Source: Stictocephala bisonia (lineage: Eukaryota > Arthropoda > Insecta > Hemiptera > Membracidae). From it: a stretch of 64,000 nucleotides of DNA. Positions within the stretch are counted from its first letter, which is position 1. Every line of letters begins with the position of its first letter. The stretch is from assembly GCA_035578905.1 (NCBI GenBank), contig JAQJVL010000178.1, positions 186,001 to 250,000 on the forward strand. The letters are read 5' to 3'. A program made the position numbers and the translations under genes. This document shows, one piece after another, positions 44,011 to 54,713 of this stretch. A model generated the notes under the pieces. The model saw only the letters and a program-made list of their open reading frames with translations. It was not told the origin of the DNA and made no database searches.

Positions 44011-44759
44011 TAGATATTAATACAACTTACTGTTATTAAAATAACTGTAAAAAATATTTTAAAAATACATATAACTACAATTTATTGTGGAGCTGTTGTA
44101 TAAAGTAAAACCAAAAGCTCTCGTTGCCTTGTCGTTGCTGATACTACAGGTAGAAGTATTCCAAGCAAGCCTCTACCTACAGTAACAACAAGTCTCTTAG
44201 CAGTGCTGTAACATTTATTAGCACAAATATGGTAAATATTGTCACAAAGAATTATTCAACTGTAACCATATTTTCAGTTATTTGTAATGCTTGTAAATTT
44301 AGTATTAAATAGCCTAAAACCTTTTTATGACGAAATTACCATACACACTCATATATCAAAGATAGTCTACTAATAGAATTTGTTTATTTGAAACTTATAG
44401 AAGATGTATTTTAACTAATATATTGATTTCACTGTTACAGGTAGCTCCAATAATGCGAATGGAAATTTCACATCTTTAATATGATGCAGCAGTTTTGCTA
44501 AACGCAACAACTTGAATTTTAGTACAAGTGCTTATTAAATTGTTAACAAAAATAAAGCCTTTATTTGAAGATACTAGATAAATTTTAAATAATGAGAACT
44601 ATCGGTATGAATGGTAGAAAAGTATTGTGAAAGAGCAGAATTGTAGGCTACACTTCATAAGTACAATAACAAGCCATGGCCGTGGCCAACAGTGTCACCA
44701 AGCCAATTTGCCCGTGTGACAAGTGACGCAAAGATTGCAAACTGGGCCAAATCTTATGA
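44011..44759. other. Intergenic, no gene seen
   Basis: AT-rich; nothing recognisable. Confidence 0.35.
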
Positions 44760-44819
44760 GCGACACAGAGCAAGTAACGGCAACTTCTAATACTCCTCAT
44801 ATTACTTGCTCTGTGACGC
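44760..44819. repeat. 18-bp-arm hairpin
   Basis: GCGACACAGAGCAAGTAA (44760-44777) and TTACTTGCTCTGTGACGC (44802-44819) are inverted repeats with one mismatch, around a 24-base loop. No transposon ends or terminator context were identified. Confidence 0.6.
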
Positions 44820-47800
44820 AAACGCCAGGAACTGTGGAATCAGTGCAGAGTGACCGTATGATCCGATTACTAGTAGCCAGCAAGTTAACGGTAGGGACGG
44901 CATCATAAATTTGTGATTATTGGCCTTCATTTAGAAGGGAAACTAAACCATACCTAATTATTTCCGATCAACCGTTTAATTAGTGAGGGAGGTTAGATAA
45001 TGAGCGCAGCAATACGGGCGAGTTTGGCCCTGCCCGGCTTACCTGCACCTAGTCATCTATCGAGTCACCGTAGTGTGCATGCAGTTTGACGGCCCGTTCA
45101 TTTATCGCCTTCAGACCTGACAAACATGCCATACTTTCTCTGTCAGACGTCAGTGTTTAGCCAAAACTGACGCAGAGACCTATAGGTGTGGACACACTTC
45201 GCACGGTTCGCTCAAGTCTCGCAATAGTCGCAATGCGCATGCGCGAGCTTCCCTCACTCGTACGTTTCTAGTGTACAACTGTATTTGATTGTTTAATAAT
45301 CCGCGTAGTGATACCAACAATACAAAGTCTAATAGTTATATTGTAAATTGAGCTGTTGGGAGGGGGGAAGTAAGCCAGATATAAACAAAAATTATATTTG
45401 GATGGAGTTTATTATGGTTAACCATGTGAACCATCAGTATAGAACATAAAAGCCAAATATTATTTAAATAGTGGAAAAGGACTCAATTCTGAGTTCTATG
45501 CAGTGAATCCTATTCAGTCCATTGCATCAATCTTTAAATAATTGTAAATAGCTGCACAATCAATGTCAAATCTTCAAAGATTTCTTGTAAATGTGAGTAT
45601 CAATATATTAAAACCACCCAGAATTATTTTAAGCTTTTATTTTTAGGGCTGGTCATCTGTTTAATCTACAAAAAATTAATTGTGTTGACCAATTTTAGTA
45701 TGGCTATATCCAATATTCTTACAAAAATAAACCAGGACAATCTAAGTACAGTACATATTTGAAAAAATTATGGTTTTGTTACTTCATTGATCTTGCAACA
45801 AACGCGAATGCTAACAGATCCTGTGATTAAAATTGTAAGTAAAACTGTAAACTGGACAAAAACATTGCACCAGCATGAAGAAGGTAAACTTGGAAAAATT
45901 CTATTCAGTTATGATTGCAAATGAGACATACATAAAGAATTTATATGTAATGAAAAGCAACACACTTAACTTGAAACCCATATGTTTAAGTCTCTAACCT
46001 GATCAACTAACGAACTAAGATAATACAAAAGGACTCACAGAAGTTTGTAAATCAAGTCTTCGCTAAAGTTATGTAAATCAAGACTTCACTAAAGTTAGGT
46101 AAATCAAGTCTTTGCTAAAGTTATGTAAATGCAGAATTTCAAAAAAACCAAGAACAATGAGAACAAATCTCTAGAACCTTTGACTAAGGAATATTATTTT
46201 GAGAAAATTCTTAAGACCCCTGATTACTAAGCTGGGGTGTTCAGTGAACAGCAAATTAGAACTTTTAAACTTTTTATATTTTTAATAGATGTTTTGTAAC
46301 AAAATAAAATAATGTAATTTACTGTGAAATTATGTGATAAATGAATTGTTATTTTCCTTTTAATTAGTAAACTGTTTAGACATTCTATAAAAGGGCTATA
46401 TTGCTAATGGTAAAAGAACATAAGTCACATAAACATATTTTCTTGATTTTTTTAAAAGAGATACAGTACTCTAAAAAGAAACATTTATTTACCCTTACAT
46501 TATTAATTATGTATTAGCTGTACTATTTATAATGTTTTTCTAGACAAACAAAATAGTGACATTTCAGGAAAGTTCTAATGTTTATTTTTACTATCCTGAA
46601 AATTGATTAAATGTATTGGATGGTTTTACCAAAAATCTCTGAAAATGTTCATAAGATTATGAAAAATATAATATAATATATAGGACTCTGTCAAAGCCAA
46701 AAAGGCAAAATATTTTAGAAAACATACATAGGCACTTTAAGTTACAAAATCGGGCATAACATTTTATGTTAAACTTTAAATACTTTAAATTTTTAGGGAA
46801 AGTCAAAGATCCTTAAAACAAAGCTACAGCAGTCAATCTCACAGCCGTAGGTCAAGATCCTTAAACAAAGCTACACACAGAAGTGAAGGCAAAGGCCGAG
46901 CTCCACCACGGAACCGTTGTCCTAGCTTTCTCACAAGACTACAAGTATAAAGTTTTCTCGCGAGGTTGCAGACCGAGATCCTCCACAACTATGGTCACAT
47001 TATAGAAGATTGAAGGCTTAACCCACAAAATAGAAGCTAATCTTATATTAAAAAGCTACATGAAACCATTCATTAAAATTATGAGGCGACCAAACCTCAT
47101 CAGATCCTTACATTAATTAAACCTATTAGTCTGACTCGAAAAAAATGCAGCTTATTGATTTATTTTCTGCTTTTCTCACTTTACAAAATTTGCCTAATTG
47201 GTCCCCCTGGCCCTGTGCTCAATATTGAAGAACCATCACTCTTAAAATTTGATGTGTTCTAGCAAGAGATTTTTCCCTGTGTCTCTCAAAATTTCAAGTC
47301 ACCAATACACAAAAGTTAAGAGTTATTGGTATAACAACCAAGGCTGCCAAGAACTTCGCTCTGCCTGTGCTGGAGGCTCATGATGACATCTGATAAAATA
47401 GTACCAATCATCCATCGTCTTGGATGCCACACCAACATTTTTGATGATGTAATCTTCGTAGGGGAGGCTTTAGATGAAACAGCGCTACAACTAGGTCTAA
47501 GCAATCTCAGGGAGTGGTGTACACACTGGGAGAGCCAACGAAAACCGTCACACTTCCTTCTCTTCTAATGACCACACATCTTTTGACACAGATATGAGAG
47601 AGACAAACTGCCGAACAAAAAATTTGTGGCGTACATACCATATTTACTGTCTTCTAACCAACAACACACTGTGCTTGACTTCTCATCATCAGTCAGACAA
47701 GCTGACCAAAGAAGAATCAGTAAACATCCATCCCATGCACAATTAGCAGCAACAGCCATGTCAGCAAAACCATGATGTTAGTTGTACTTGGGTTAGAAGC

Positions 47801-48219
47801 AATTGAAGGTATAAGTGCTCTCTTTCACCTTTGTGGAGTTACCGTGAGAAGTGACTGATTATTATTGGCTGCAGGATACACAGCTGCAGCCAATAGGAAC
47901 TATGTCATGGCAAGGATAGCGTCACTAATGAACCACATGATAGCAAGTGGAATTAAACATAGTCTGCACATCGTAGCGTACTTATTGCTCCGCAAGACAA
48001 TAAGGCACAGCTTAAACTACATTAATAATTAATGTAAATCCCCCCCTGAAATTTGGTTTATTAAACTTTTTAATCATTTTACATTCGTTTTCACATGGTA
48101 AACTGAAACATTTTAGAGATAAGTGTAAAAATGGTCAGGTTAGGACTATTAAGTCCTCTCTTACACCTAACCTACAACAATAATCATGTCAAAACACAAT
48201 TACGGTAACTGAATACTTT
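44820..48219. other. Intergenic with small tandem repeats
   Basis: A 26-bp unit (GTAAATCAAGTCTTCGCTAA plus AGTTAT) repeats about three times at 46,047-46,131. A 50-bp duplication containing GATCCTTAAA(A)CAAAGCTACA lies at 46,802-46,877. A 62-codon frame at 47,380-47,568 with DDVIF was considered as an RT remnant but is unconvincing. No gene is supported. Confidence 0.45.
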
Positions 48220-48440
48220 GTACGTATTTGGTTGGATGGGACCAAAGTATATGATTTAGTAGGCGTGCAGGAGAGTCAATAACACTGTACGCGTTTGGGT
48301 GGGTCAATACCACCGTATGTGTTTGGGTGGGTAGGTGGGAGAATAATATCATATATGTTTAGCTGGATAGGTGGGGGTTAAAACTACTGTATGTGTTTGA
48401 GTGGGCAGCCGGGTAAATAGAACTGTACGTGTTTGGGTGG
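48220..48440 (+). repeat. G-rich minisatellite, diverged
   Basis: Irregular units of about 40-65 bp share GTACGTGTTTGGGTGGG with ACTGTA/ACCGTA just before it. The same phrase, more degenerate, occurs at 32,353-32,460. Confidence 0.65.
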
Positions 48441-48990
48441 GCGTGACTTAGCAGTTTTGCTAGTCAAATAAAATTTATGTATTATACTTATTATTAAGTA
48501 ATCTAAAATAACAAAACCACATTTTTATAAGAGAGTTAAAGGTTAGCCCTATAAAGAAAATAAACAAAATTGAAAAAATAAAAATCAAAACTTACTAAAT
48601 AATAACAATTATTCAAAATTCACATGTCACCATCAACATATCCTAGGGTCGAATAACCCTTAATTCTGCGAGGAACACAGCAGGCCTCTAACACACACCC
48701 GAAACCGAGCATGATGAATAATGCCACTGATGTGATCGGCGTAGATTGCTATAAAGTCGGTAAATATATTATTGATTTTGAGAACAAATTTTTTTCGGCC
48801 TGAAGCACATTTTTTATTTACATAAACTATTGTAACTAACCTAGACTTAATCTATAAATACGCATAATTAAAAAAAAAACCATGCCAGGCCTCTGGAAGC
48901 CTGATGCTATCCTTCCGGCAAAAAATAAATGCTGTTTCAGGGAAATTCATTCCGTTACCTAACTCCAACCTTAACTATTTATTCATTAGG

Positions 48991-49040
<50 letters not shown>

Positions 49041-50220
49041 CAGAACAGAATGATGTACGTCTTTGCTTGATCTAAGATGATTGCTCTTGTAGTTTTCAAA
49101 AAAAATATATTTTTATTTCTTTATAATTAAATCCGTGATATCTCGAGAAATAATTGTTGTGGACCAAATTATTTTTCAAATTCATGCTCAGCACGAAAAA
49201 CTATATCGATTTCAAAATAAATGATGAAAAAATCACGACAAATAACGGAGATTAATCGAAAAATAACATTTAGGCCTACAAAACTGTGTAAAACGTTATT
49301 TCTGCAGAATAAATAATGTTTTCTCATAAAATGTAGACCTGATTTTACCCACTGGTGATAAAAAAAGTCAAGATTGGCAAGGCGTAGAATGTGCATTAAT
49401 ACCTTATATAAAATAAACGTTATCTGCAACTGATACAATAATTTCATTCCATAGTTAATCCATTTATATCATACTAAAAAAGTGAATGATCTTGTGATAT
49501 ACTTAAATGATTTGATTAATTAAGGAAAAAGGAAATAGTCAGGTTTTGGTGGGCAGAATAGACAATAGAATAGTCAGTGCTTTAATTATCATCACACTTT
49601 TGGCCTCTATAGTTTATGGAAGTGGTGTTTCCAAGATATCTTGAGAAATAATTATTGGTATAGCTTATGACAAGTAGGCTACAAACAGTATTTTCACCTT
49701 CACGTAATACTACGACAAACTAGAACTTACCAAAACTGAGCTCCTGGATGGATTAAATGTCTAATAAAATTTGACATACGCTATTTATTACACAATATTG
49801 TCTGTTCATAAGTTAATAACGAAATGATTAACGGAGAACATACCACTACTTAACCAAAGTCTACACAACACAAAATCACAATTAATTTACGATGCTAAGA
49901 CTTAACTGCTCAAGCTTACTCATGACAGAGTAAGCTTTGTCAAATGCCAAATGGTACGATGCTAGCGCTCCTGTTGATCGTGTTACAGAGCTATAGCAAC
50001 TGACTTTCGGTATGGACAGCATACTATAGTTGCATGAAGCACTGAAATGTAAAAATGTAGAACCTATGTGTTTTTTTTTCTTTTTCACCCATAATTAATT
50101 CACGGCTTGGCTAGGACTTAACTACGTAACTAAATCACAATTTATTGATAAAATCACTGTGACTGTTTCGTGGGACATTACAAGATTGATAATTAATTGT
50201 GTTAATGTATTTGCTATTAA
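48441..50220. other. Intergenic; TA microsatellite
   Basis: A (TA) run of about 45 bp lies at 48,993-49,037. The rest is AT-rich. The frame at 49,169-49,447 (minus) has no recognisable domain. Confidence 0.45.
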
Positions 50221-50634
50221 GTATCACTCGACAAACATGTCAAGGATAACAACGATGCCTTGAAATTCATGTGCGATCAGCTAGGCCTAACATTTATTAA
50301 TACAATAGACGAAATAACTGATGATTGCTATGGACTTGATGGAATACATCCAAACAAGAAAGGCGCCCATCTATTGGTGGACATCATTGCTAAGGCTGCA
50401 GAACTTGAGGGAGTGAGTACAAGGGGTACGAATGAGATAAATAAAAACCACAAACGAGACAGCTCTGGGCCTATGCCAGAGGATCAAGACACACCGATTT
50501 CCACGGACTTAACAATTGAAAACCAAGCTGGACCCAAGAACAATATAGATCAGGTTAACACTCCACATGAAAATCAACACACAACCAAACATAGGCCTAT
50601 AAATAAAGAAACAAATATAACAATCCCAATATAG
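50221..50634 (+). CDS. LINE ORF1 C-terminal part (SGNH/GDSL esterase type)
   Basis: The frame is open from 50221 after a TAA and stops at TAG 50632-50634; no ATG is near its start, so the 5' end is truncated. Residues around CYGLDGIHPNKKGA carry the D-x-x-H pair of block V of SGNH/GDSL esterases, the domain found in ORF1 proteins of CR1-type LINEs. There it is thought to contact lipids or proteins during particle trafficking. The remaining residues form a hydrophilic, Asn/Lys/Thr-rich tail. The ORF ends in the same frame as ORF2, with only the single TAG between them. Confidence 0.75.
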   Translation, partial: VSLDKHVKDNNDALKFMCDQLGLTFINTIDEITDDCYGLDGIHPNKKGAHLLVDIIAKAAELEGVSTRGTNEINKNHKRDSSGPMPEDQDTPISTDLTIENQAGPKNNIDQVNTPHENQHTTKHRPINKETNITIPI

Positions 50635-53484
50635 CAAACAAATAGACCCTACCCACCAAATAACAACACTATTAAACAAAAACTAAAGCACAACAATAGT
50701 AAGCAGCATCTAAATGTTTTCCAGCTTAATATCCAAAGAGGTTTACAGAACAAACTTGACAAACTTCAGATTGAACTCTGTCAGATAAACCCCGACATTT
50801 TTATTGTTACGGAACATGGGCTAACTGAAGAAAATCTCAACCTAACAAATATTCAAGGTTTTAGGCTAGCTGCAAATTTCTCTAGACATCTACATAGGTG
50901 GGGAGGGGTTGCTATATATGCAAGAGAAACAATTCCTATACAGTACAAAGCAATAGATACTTCTGATTTGAACATTGAACTTAACTTTGAAATTTCTTGC
51001 CTAAAACTAGATGTGGGAAAAATCAACCTTTTCATTGTTGGCCTATACCGCCCACCTGCTTCAGATCTGGAAATTTTCTTCCAAAACCTACACAAATTTC
51101 TTCACAAATTTTCATCAAACCGAAACAAGTGCCTGATAATGGGGGATGTGAATCTCAACAACCACAACACTACGGACCCAAACGTTAAAAGAGTACACCA
51201 CTTGCTGGCTCAATTTCAAGTCAGAGTCCTTGACCTGCCTCCCATCAGGGTGACAGCCGTTTCTGCGACCTGCATTGACTGCTGCTACACGGATTTGTTA
51301 CCTGACACCGTCGTCACGAAAATACACTCAAACCTTATATCAGACCACCTTGGTGTGAGCTGTCGGCTCACAGACTTCACTTGCAAACAGGCTGAAACAC
51401 TCACTAAGAAAACCAGAGTTATTACAACAGCAAAACTCAATAATCTCAAAACCAGACTAGCAGGTATTGACTGGAATCCGGTCTTTATGGCAAAGTCAGT
51501 GGAGGACAAATATGAGGAATTTGTGAGGATACTACGGGAGGAGATTGAAAACACCATGCCAATTACCACAAAAAAATTTAGTAAAAGGAAGCCTATCTTC
51601 TGGGACGAGGAAACAATTCAGCTGAAAATTTTAACTGAGCAAATGAACGATAAATATATTAAAAGTGGATTACAGCAAGATAAACTGGAATACATCAATG
51701 CCAAAAGGAACTACGACCTCAAAATTAAAAATCAGCGAACAAAATCCATAGAACAAAAAATAGAAAATGCCACTGACAGAACAAAAGAGATCTGGAACAC
51801 AATAAACCGTGAAAGAAATGCAATAGACTACAAACTGGACAACATTGAACTGATTAGAAATGAACAAATAATAACCAACCCATACCACATTAGTAATATT
51901 TTCAACAAAACCTTCATACAAAGTGGACAGTTTAAAATGCAATCTGAACCAGCCCTAGGCTCTAGGGAACTTCAAGAGTCTATAAACCCACAAGTGAAAC
52001 TATCATCGTTCAACCCAATAACCCTTCAGGAATTGGAGAGCATTTTCCTCTCGCTAAAGCCAAAAAACTCTTGCGGTATGGATGGGATTTCAAATAGAAT
52101 TCTAAAACATTGTAAGGACGAAACTATTAACCCTCTGCTTGACATCATAAACTGCTCTATACAATGTTCAACAGTGCCCAGCAAAATGAAAACTGCTATG
52201 GTTTATCCTAAATTCAAGAAAGGAGACAAGACCCTACCTGAGAACTATCGACCCATCTCCGTCCTGCCCACAGTTTCTAAATACCTAGAAAAGGCCATCT
52301 ACCTCCAACTCATAACTTACCTAGAAACAAATAAACTCCTAACACCTCAACAACATGGCTTTAGAAAGGAAAAATCCATCGATACCGCTCTTTCACAGCT
52401 CTGCGACTCTATTTGTGCTTCGTGGGAAAAAAGAATGTACACTTCGGGCATTTTTCTGGACTTACAGAAGGCCTTTGATAGTCTAGACCCCAAAATCTTG
52501 CTACACAAATTACAAACCATAGGGATCACTGACATTGCATTAAATTGGCTCAATAACTACATGACCTCAAGAACTCAACTAGTTGAAATCACTCATTTCA
52601 AAAATTGCAGGGAATTTAAAACACAATCGTCACCACGTGAAATCACACAGGGTGTCCCGCAAGGCTCAGTACTGGGGCCCCTTCTGTTCTTAGTCTACAT
52701 TAACTCAATTCCAAATCAACTAAACAACTCCCTAGAGTGTGTCATGTTTGCGGACGATACCACTATCATTGTAAAAACTGACCCCATAGAAGACAAAACC
52801 CTGAAAATAGAATCTGCACTAAATACGGCAACAGACATCTGTAATAGTCTTAAACTACAAATCAATAAGTCCAAAACCCTGCTTTTATATTTCAACTGCA
52901 ACAAAAATAATGATGACTCAAATACCACACTGACCACAGTCCACACCACAAAATTTTTGGGAGTTACTGTTGATGAACATCTAAACTGGCACGCCCACAT
53001 AGAAAAACTACATGGCAAACTATCATCAATCTTGTACGCCATTAGAAGAATCTCTCAACTCACAAACAAAGAAACCAGCCTCATTGCCTACCACGCCCTA
53101 TTTGCTTCTCACTTGAAATTTGGAATTGTGGCATGGGGAGTAGTAGCCAGTGAACATGACCTGGAAAAAATCCTAATCCTGCAAAAGAGAGCCATAAGAC
53201 TCATAAATGGTCTGGATTACAGAGAACCCTGCAAACCATTCTTTAAAGAAAACAGGATTCTCACTGTCACATCCCTCTACATTCTGGAAACCATCATCTT
53301 GATCAAATTAAACCCACCCAAAAATCGAGCTGAACTACATAGCCACAACTTAAGAAATAAAACAAACCTTAACTTACAACAACATAGGCTTAAAAATACA
53401 AGTAAAACCCCCAGTTATATAGGGACTAAACTTTTTAATCTCTTACCTACAAATCTAAAGGAAATTAATAAACCAAGCCTTTAA
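50635..53484 (+). CDS. LINE ORF2: AP endonuclease and reverse transcriptase
   Basis: A 949-codon frame is open directly from the ORF1 stop. The endonuclease spans about residues 25-245 with VFQLNIQRGL, catalytic E in IVTEHGL, GGVAIYAR, GDVNLNNHN and the ISDHLGV histidine. RT is at about 455-760 with NYRPISVLPT, FLDLQKAFDS, GVPQGSVLGPLLFLVYIN and the catalytic FADDTTIIV (52,747 on). The C-terminal domain contains LQKRAIRLINGL and ends near KLFNLLP. The first in-frame ATG is at 51139, inside the endonuclease after the catalytic Glu, so a conventional start is missing. The end is also altered: a one-base shift before an A12 run near 53,480 moves a plausible 25-residue tail to another frame. No other stop or frameshift is seen. 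Confidence 0.88.
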   Translation, partial: QTNRPYPPNNNTIKQKLKHNNSKQHLNVFQLNIQRGLQNKLDKLQIELCQINPDIFIVTEHGLTEENLNLTNIQGFRLAANFSRHLHRWGGVAIYARETIPIQYKAIDTSDLNIELNFEISCLKLDVGKINLFIVGLYRPPASDLEIFFQNLHKFLHKFSSNRNKCLIMGDVNLNNHNTTDPNVKRVHHLLAQFQVRVLDLPPIRVTAVSATCIDCCYTDLLPDTVVTKIHSNLISDHLGVSCRLTDFTCKQAETLTKKTRVITTAKLNNLKTRLAGIDWNPVFMAKSVEDKYEEFVRILREEIENTMPITTKKFSKRKPIFWDEETIQLKILTEQMNDKYIKSGLQQDKLEYINAKRNYDLKIKNQRTKSIEQKIENATDRTKEIWNTINRERNAIDYKLDNIELIRNEQIITNPYHISNIFNKTFIQSGQFKMQSEPALGSRELQESINPQVKLSSFNPITLQELESIFLSLKPKNSCGMDGISNRILKHCKDETINPLLDIINCSIQCSTVPSKMKTAMVYPKFKKGDKTLPENYRPISVLPTVSKYLEKAIYLQLITYLETNKLLTPQQHGFRKEKSIDTALSQLCDSICASWEKRMYTSGIFLDLQKAFDSLDPKILLHKLQTIGITDIALNWLNNYMTSRTQLVEITHFKNCREFKTQSSPREITQGVPQGSVLGPLLFLVYINSIPNQLNNSLECVMFADDTTIIVKTDPIEDKTLKIESALNTATDICNSLKLQINKSKTLLLYFNCNKNNDDSNTTLTTVHTTKFLGVTVDEHLNWHAHIEKLHGKLSSILYAIRRISQLTNKETSLIAYHALFASHLKFGIVAWGVVASEHDLEKILILQKRAIRLINGLDYREPCKPFFKENRILTVTSLYILETIILIKLNPPKNRAELHSHNLRNKTNLNLQQHRLKNTSKTPSYIGTKLFNLLPTNLKEINKPSL

Positions 53485-53879
53485 AAAAAAAAAACTAAAA
53501 CTTTACTTACTGAATAGACCCTACTATAGGCTGACTGAGTACTATGATGAACATGGCACTATTAATTTTTAACTTACTCACTAAGACTTAGCTGATCCTA
53601 GACCTTAATGAAGAAATTTTGACGATTCCCTAATCTTCATGATTATGGAGAAGAAGAGGATATGTAAGATGTAAGAGCAAGGGTGTTACTAGAAGCGTTT
53701 TTTTTTTTTTTTTTTCAAAAACGTCACCCACCTTCCCTGACAGTCCTGAATCCTTCAAGCGCAATATGTACTCCTCGGATACTATTTGAAGTAGCACTTC
53801 TTTAAGTTCATACTTTTCTGTCCACTCTGTTTCCTTCTCATTTTTCCTAAAACAAACAATTGTGTCATTAAGAGACCCA
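53485..53879. other. LINE 3' UTR and short flank
   Basis: It contains the shifted ORF2 tail, non-coding LINE sequence and a T18 tract near 53,699-53,716. No separate gene. Confidence 0.45.
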
Positions 53880-54005
53880 TCCTATCCAGTTGTGTATTTT
53901 ACAATAAACATAGGTGAAGTAGTCATGTTTAATTTTATAAATTAAACTAAACGGATTCTACTGTTTTTTATTTCCTTTAAGATAGAGTTGTATTCTAAGT
54001 GGCAA
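53880..54005 (-). repeat. Dispersed repeat A, copy 1 (LINE tail)
   Basis: About 125 bp beginning CCTATCCAGTTGTGTAT matches, with perhaps a quarter of positions changed, the sequence at 60,418-60,556. On the minus strand it lies just after the RT relic, so it is probably that LINE family's 3' UTR. Confidence 0.6.
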
Positions 54006-54149
54006 TCAGACTCAAACTCAGACTTCTTTATTTCGTTGATAATGTAAAATTACATGAAATGAGTGAGTTTACACAACGAAAATGTTGTTAAAAATAAAAT
54101 ATTACTAACTAATTCAAATGTTATTCACTGGAAAATATATAGAGAGAAA

Positions 54150-54560
54150 AATGTAAAAATTCTATAATCCTTAACAATCTGTTTACAGGAGTGTCGATAT
54201 TGCTTCTTAAAAAATGCCCTAATCGCTTTTTTTCAGTATAAAAAGAAGGTTGGTTTGAGAACTTTCACCTCCCCAGACTGCTACTCCATAGTTTAAATAG
54301 GGAAAAACCAGGCCATAATACGCAGTAAGAAGAAGTGACGTGTCAGCCACGGCTGCAAGTCTTCTAATTACAAATATTCCTGACACTATTTTCTACTGAC
54401 TTTATTAATGTGGCTATGAAATTTCAAATTAATTGTTATTGAGCACTATTCCTAAAAATGTTACTTCATTGCACTGAGGTAACACAGAACCATCAACACT
54501 CAACTGTGTGGTGGATGAGACAAATTTGAAATGCTGAAATTAAAAGAAGGAAATACATGA
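54150..54560 (-). pseudogene. Non-LTR reverse transcriptase C-terminal relic
   Basis: Minus-strand fragments read VTFLGIVLNN (the family's KFLGI-x-LD), VIRRLAAVADTSLLLTAYYG, LNYGVAVWGG and LLFILKK. These correspond to the thumb and C-terminal domain of CR1/Jockey-like LINE polymerases. Stops interrupt the reading and the catalytic palm is absent. A second, more damaged trace of the same segment (DTSLLF) appears at about 60,540-60,578, interrupted by the hAT element. Confidence 0.7.
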
Positions 54561-54713
54561 CAGATTTATTTTACACCAATTTATTGGTACAGTAAAAGAA
54601 CAATATAACCCAGGACCGGAAAATATTAGGCAGGACCAGCAACTGTGCAGCAGAACGTTCATTGTCTACACTTACAAAGACCAGGAAATCTTTTGACAAA
54701 TATATCTCATCAA

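Larger units (their letters stand above)
50221..53690 (+). mobile_element. CR1-group non-LTR retrotransposon, 5' truncated
   Basis: This LINE copy begins abruptly inside ORF1 near 50,221, as expected of incomplete reverse transcription. It continues through a full-looking ORF2 and a short 3' UTR to about 53,690, just before a T-rich tract. Esterase-type ORF1 plus APE endonuclease/RT without RNase H is the CR1/L2 organisation. The right border and target duplication were not defined. Confidence 0.85.

Noticed and set aside
44723..44908. 61-codon ORF over the hairpin at 44.76 kb
   Set aside because: Short, without domain, and driven by the inverted repeat.
47316..47759. Possible reverse-transcriptase remnant with DDV near 47,437-47,460
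   Set aside because: Only a DDVIF string and a WC pair match; flanking motifs (PQGS, FLG) are absent in all frames, so the resemblance may be chance.
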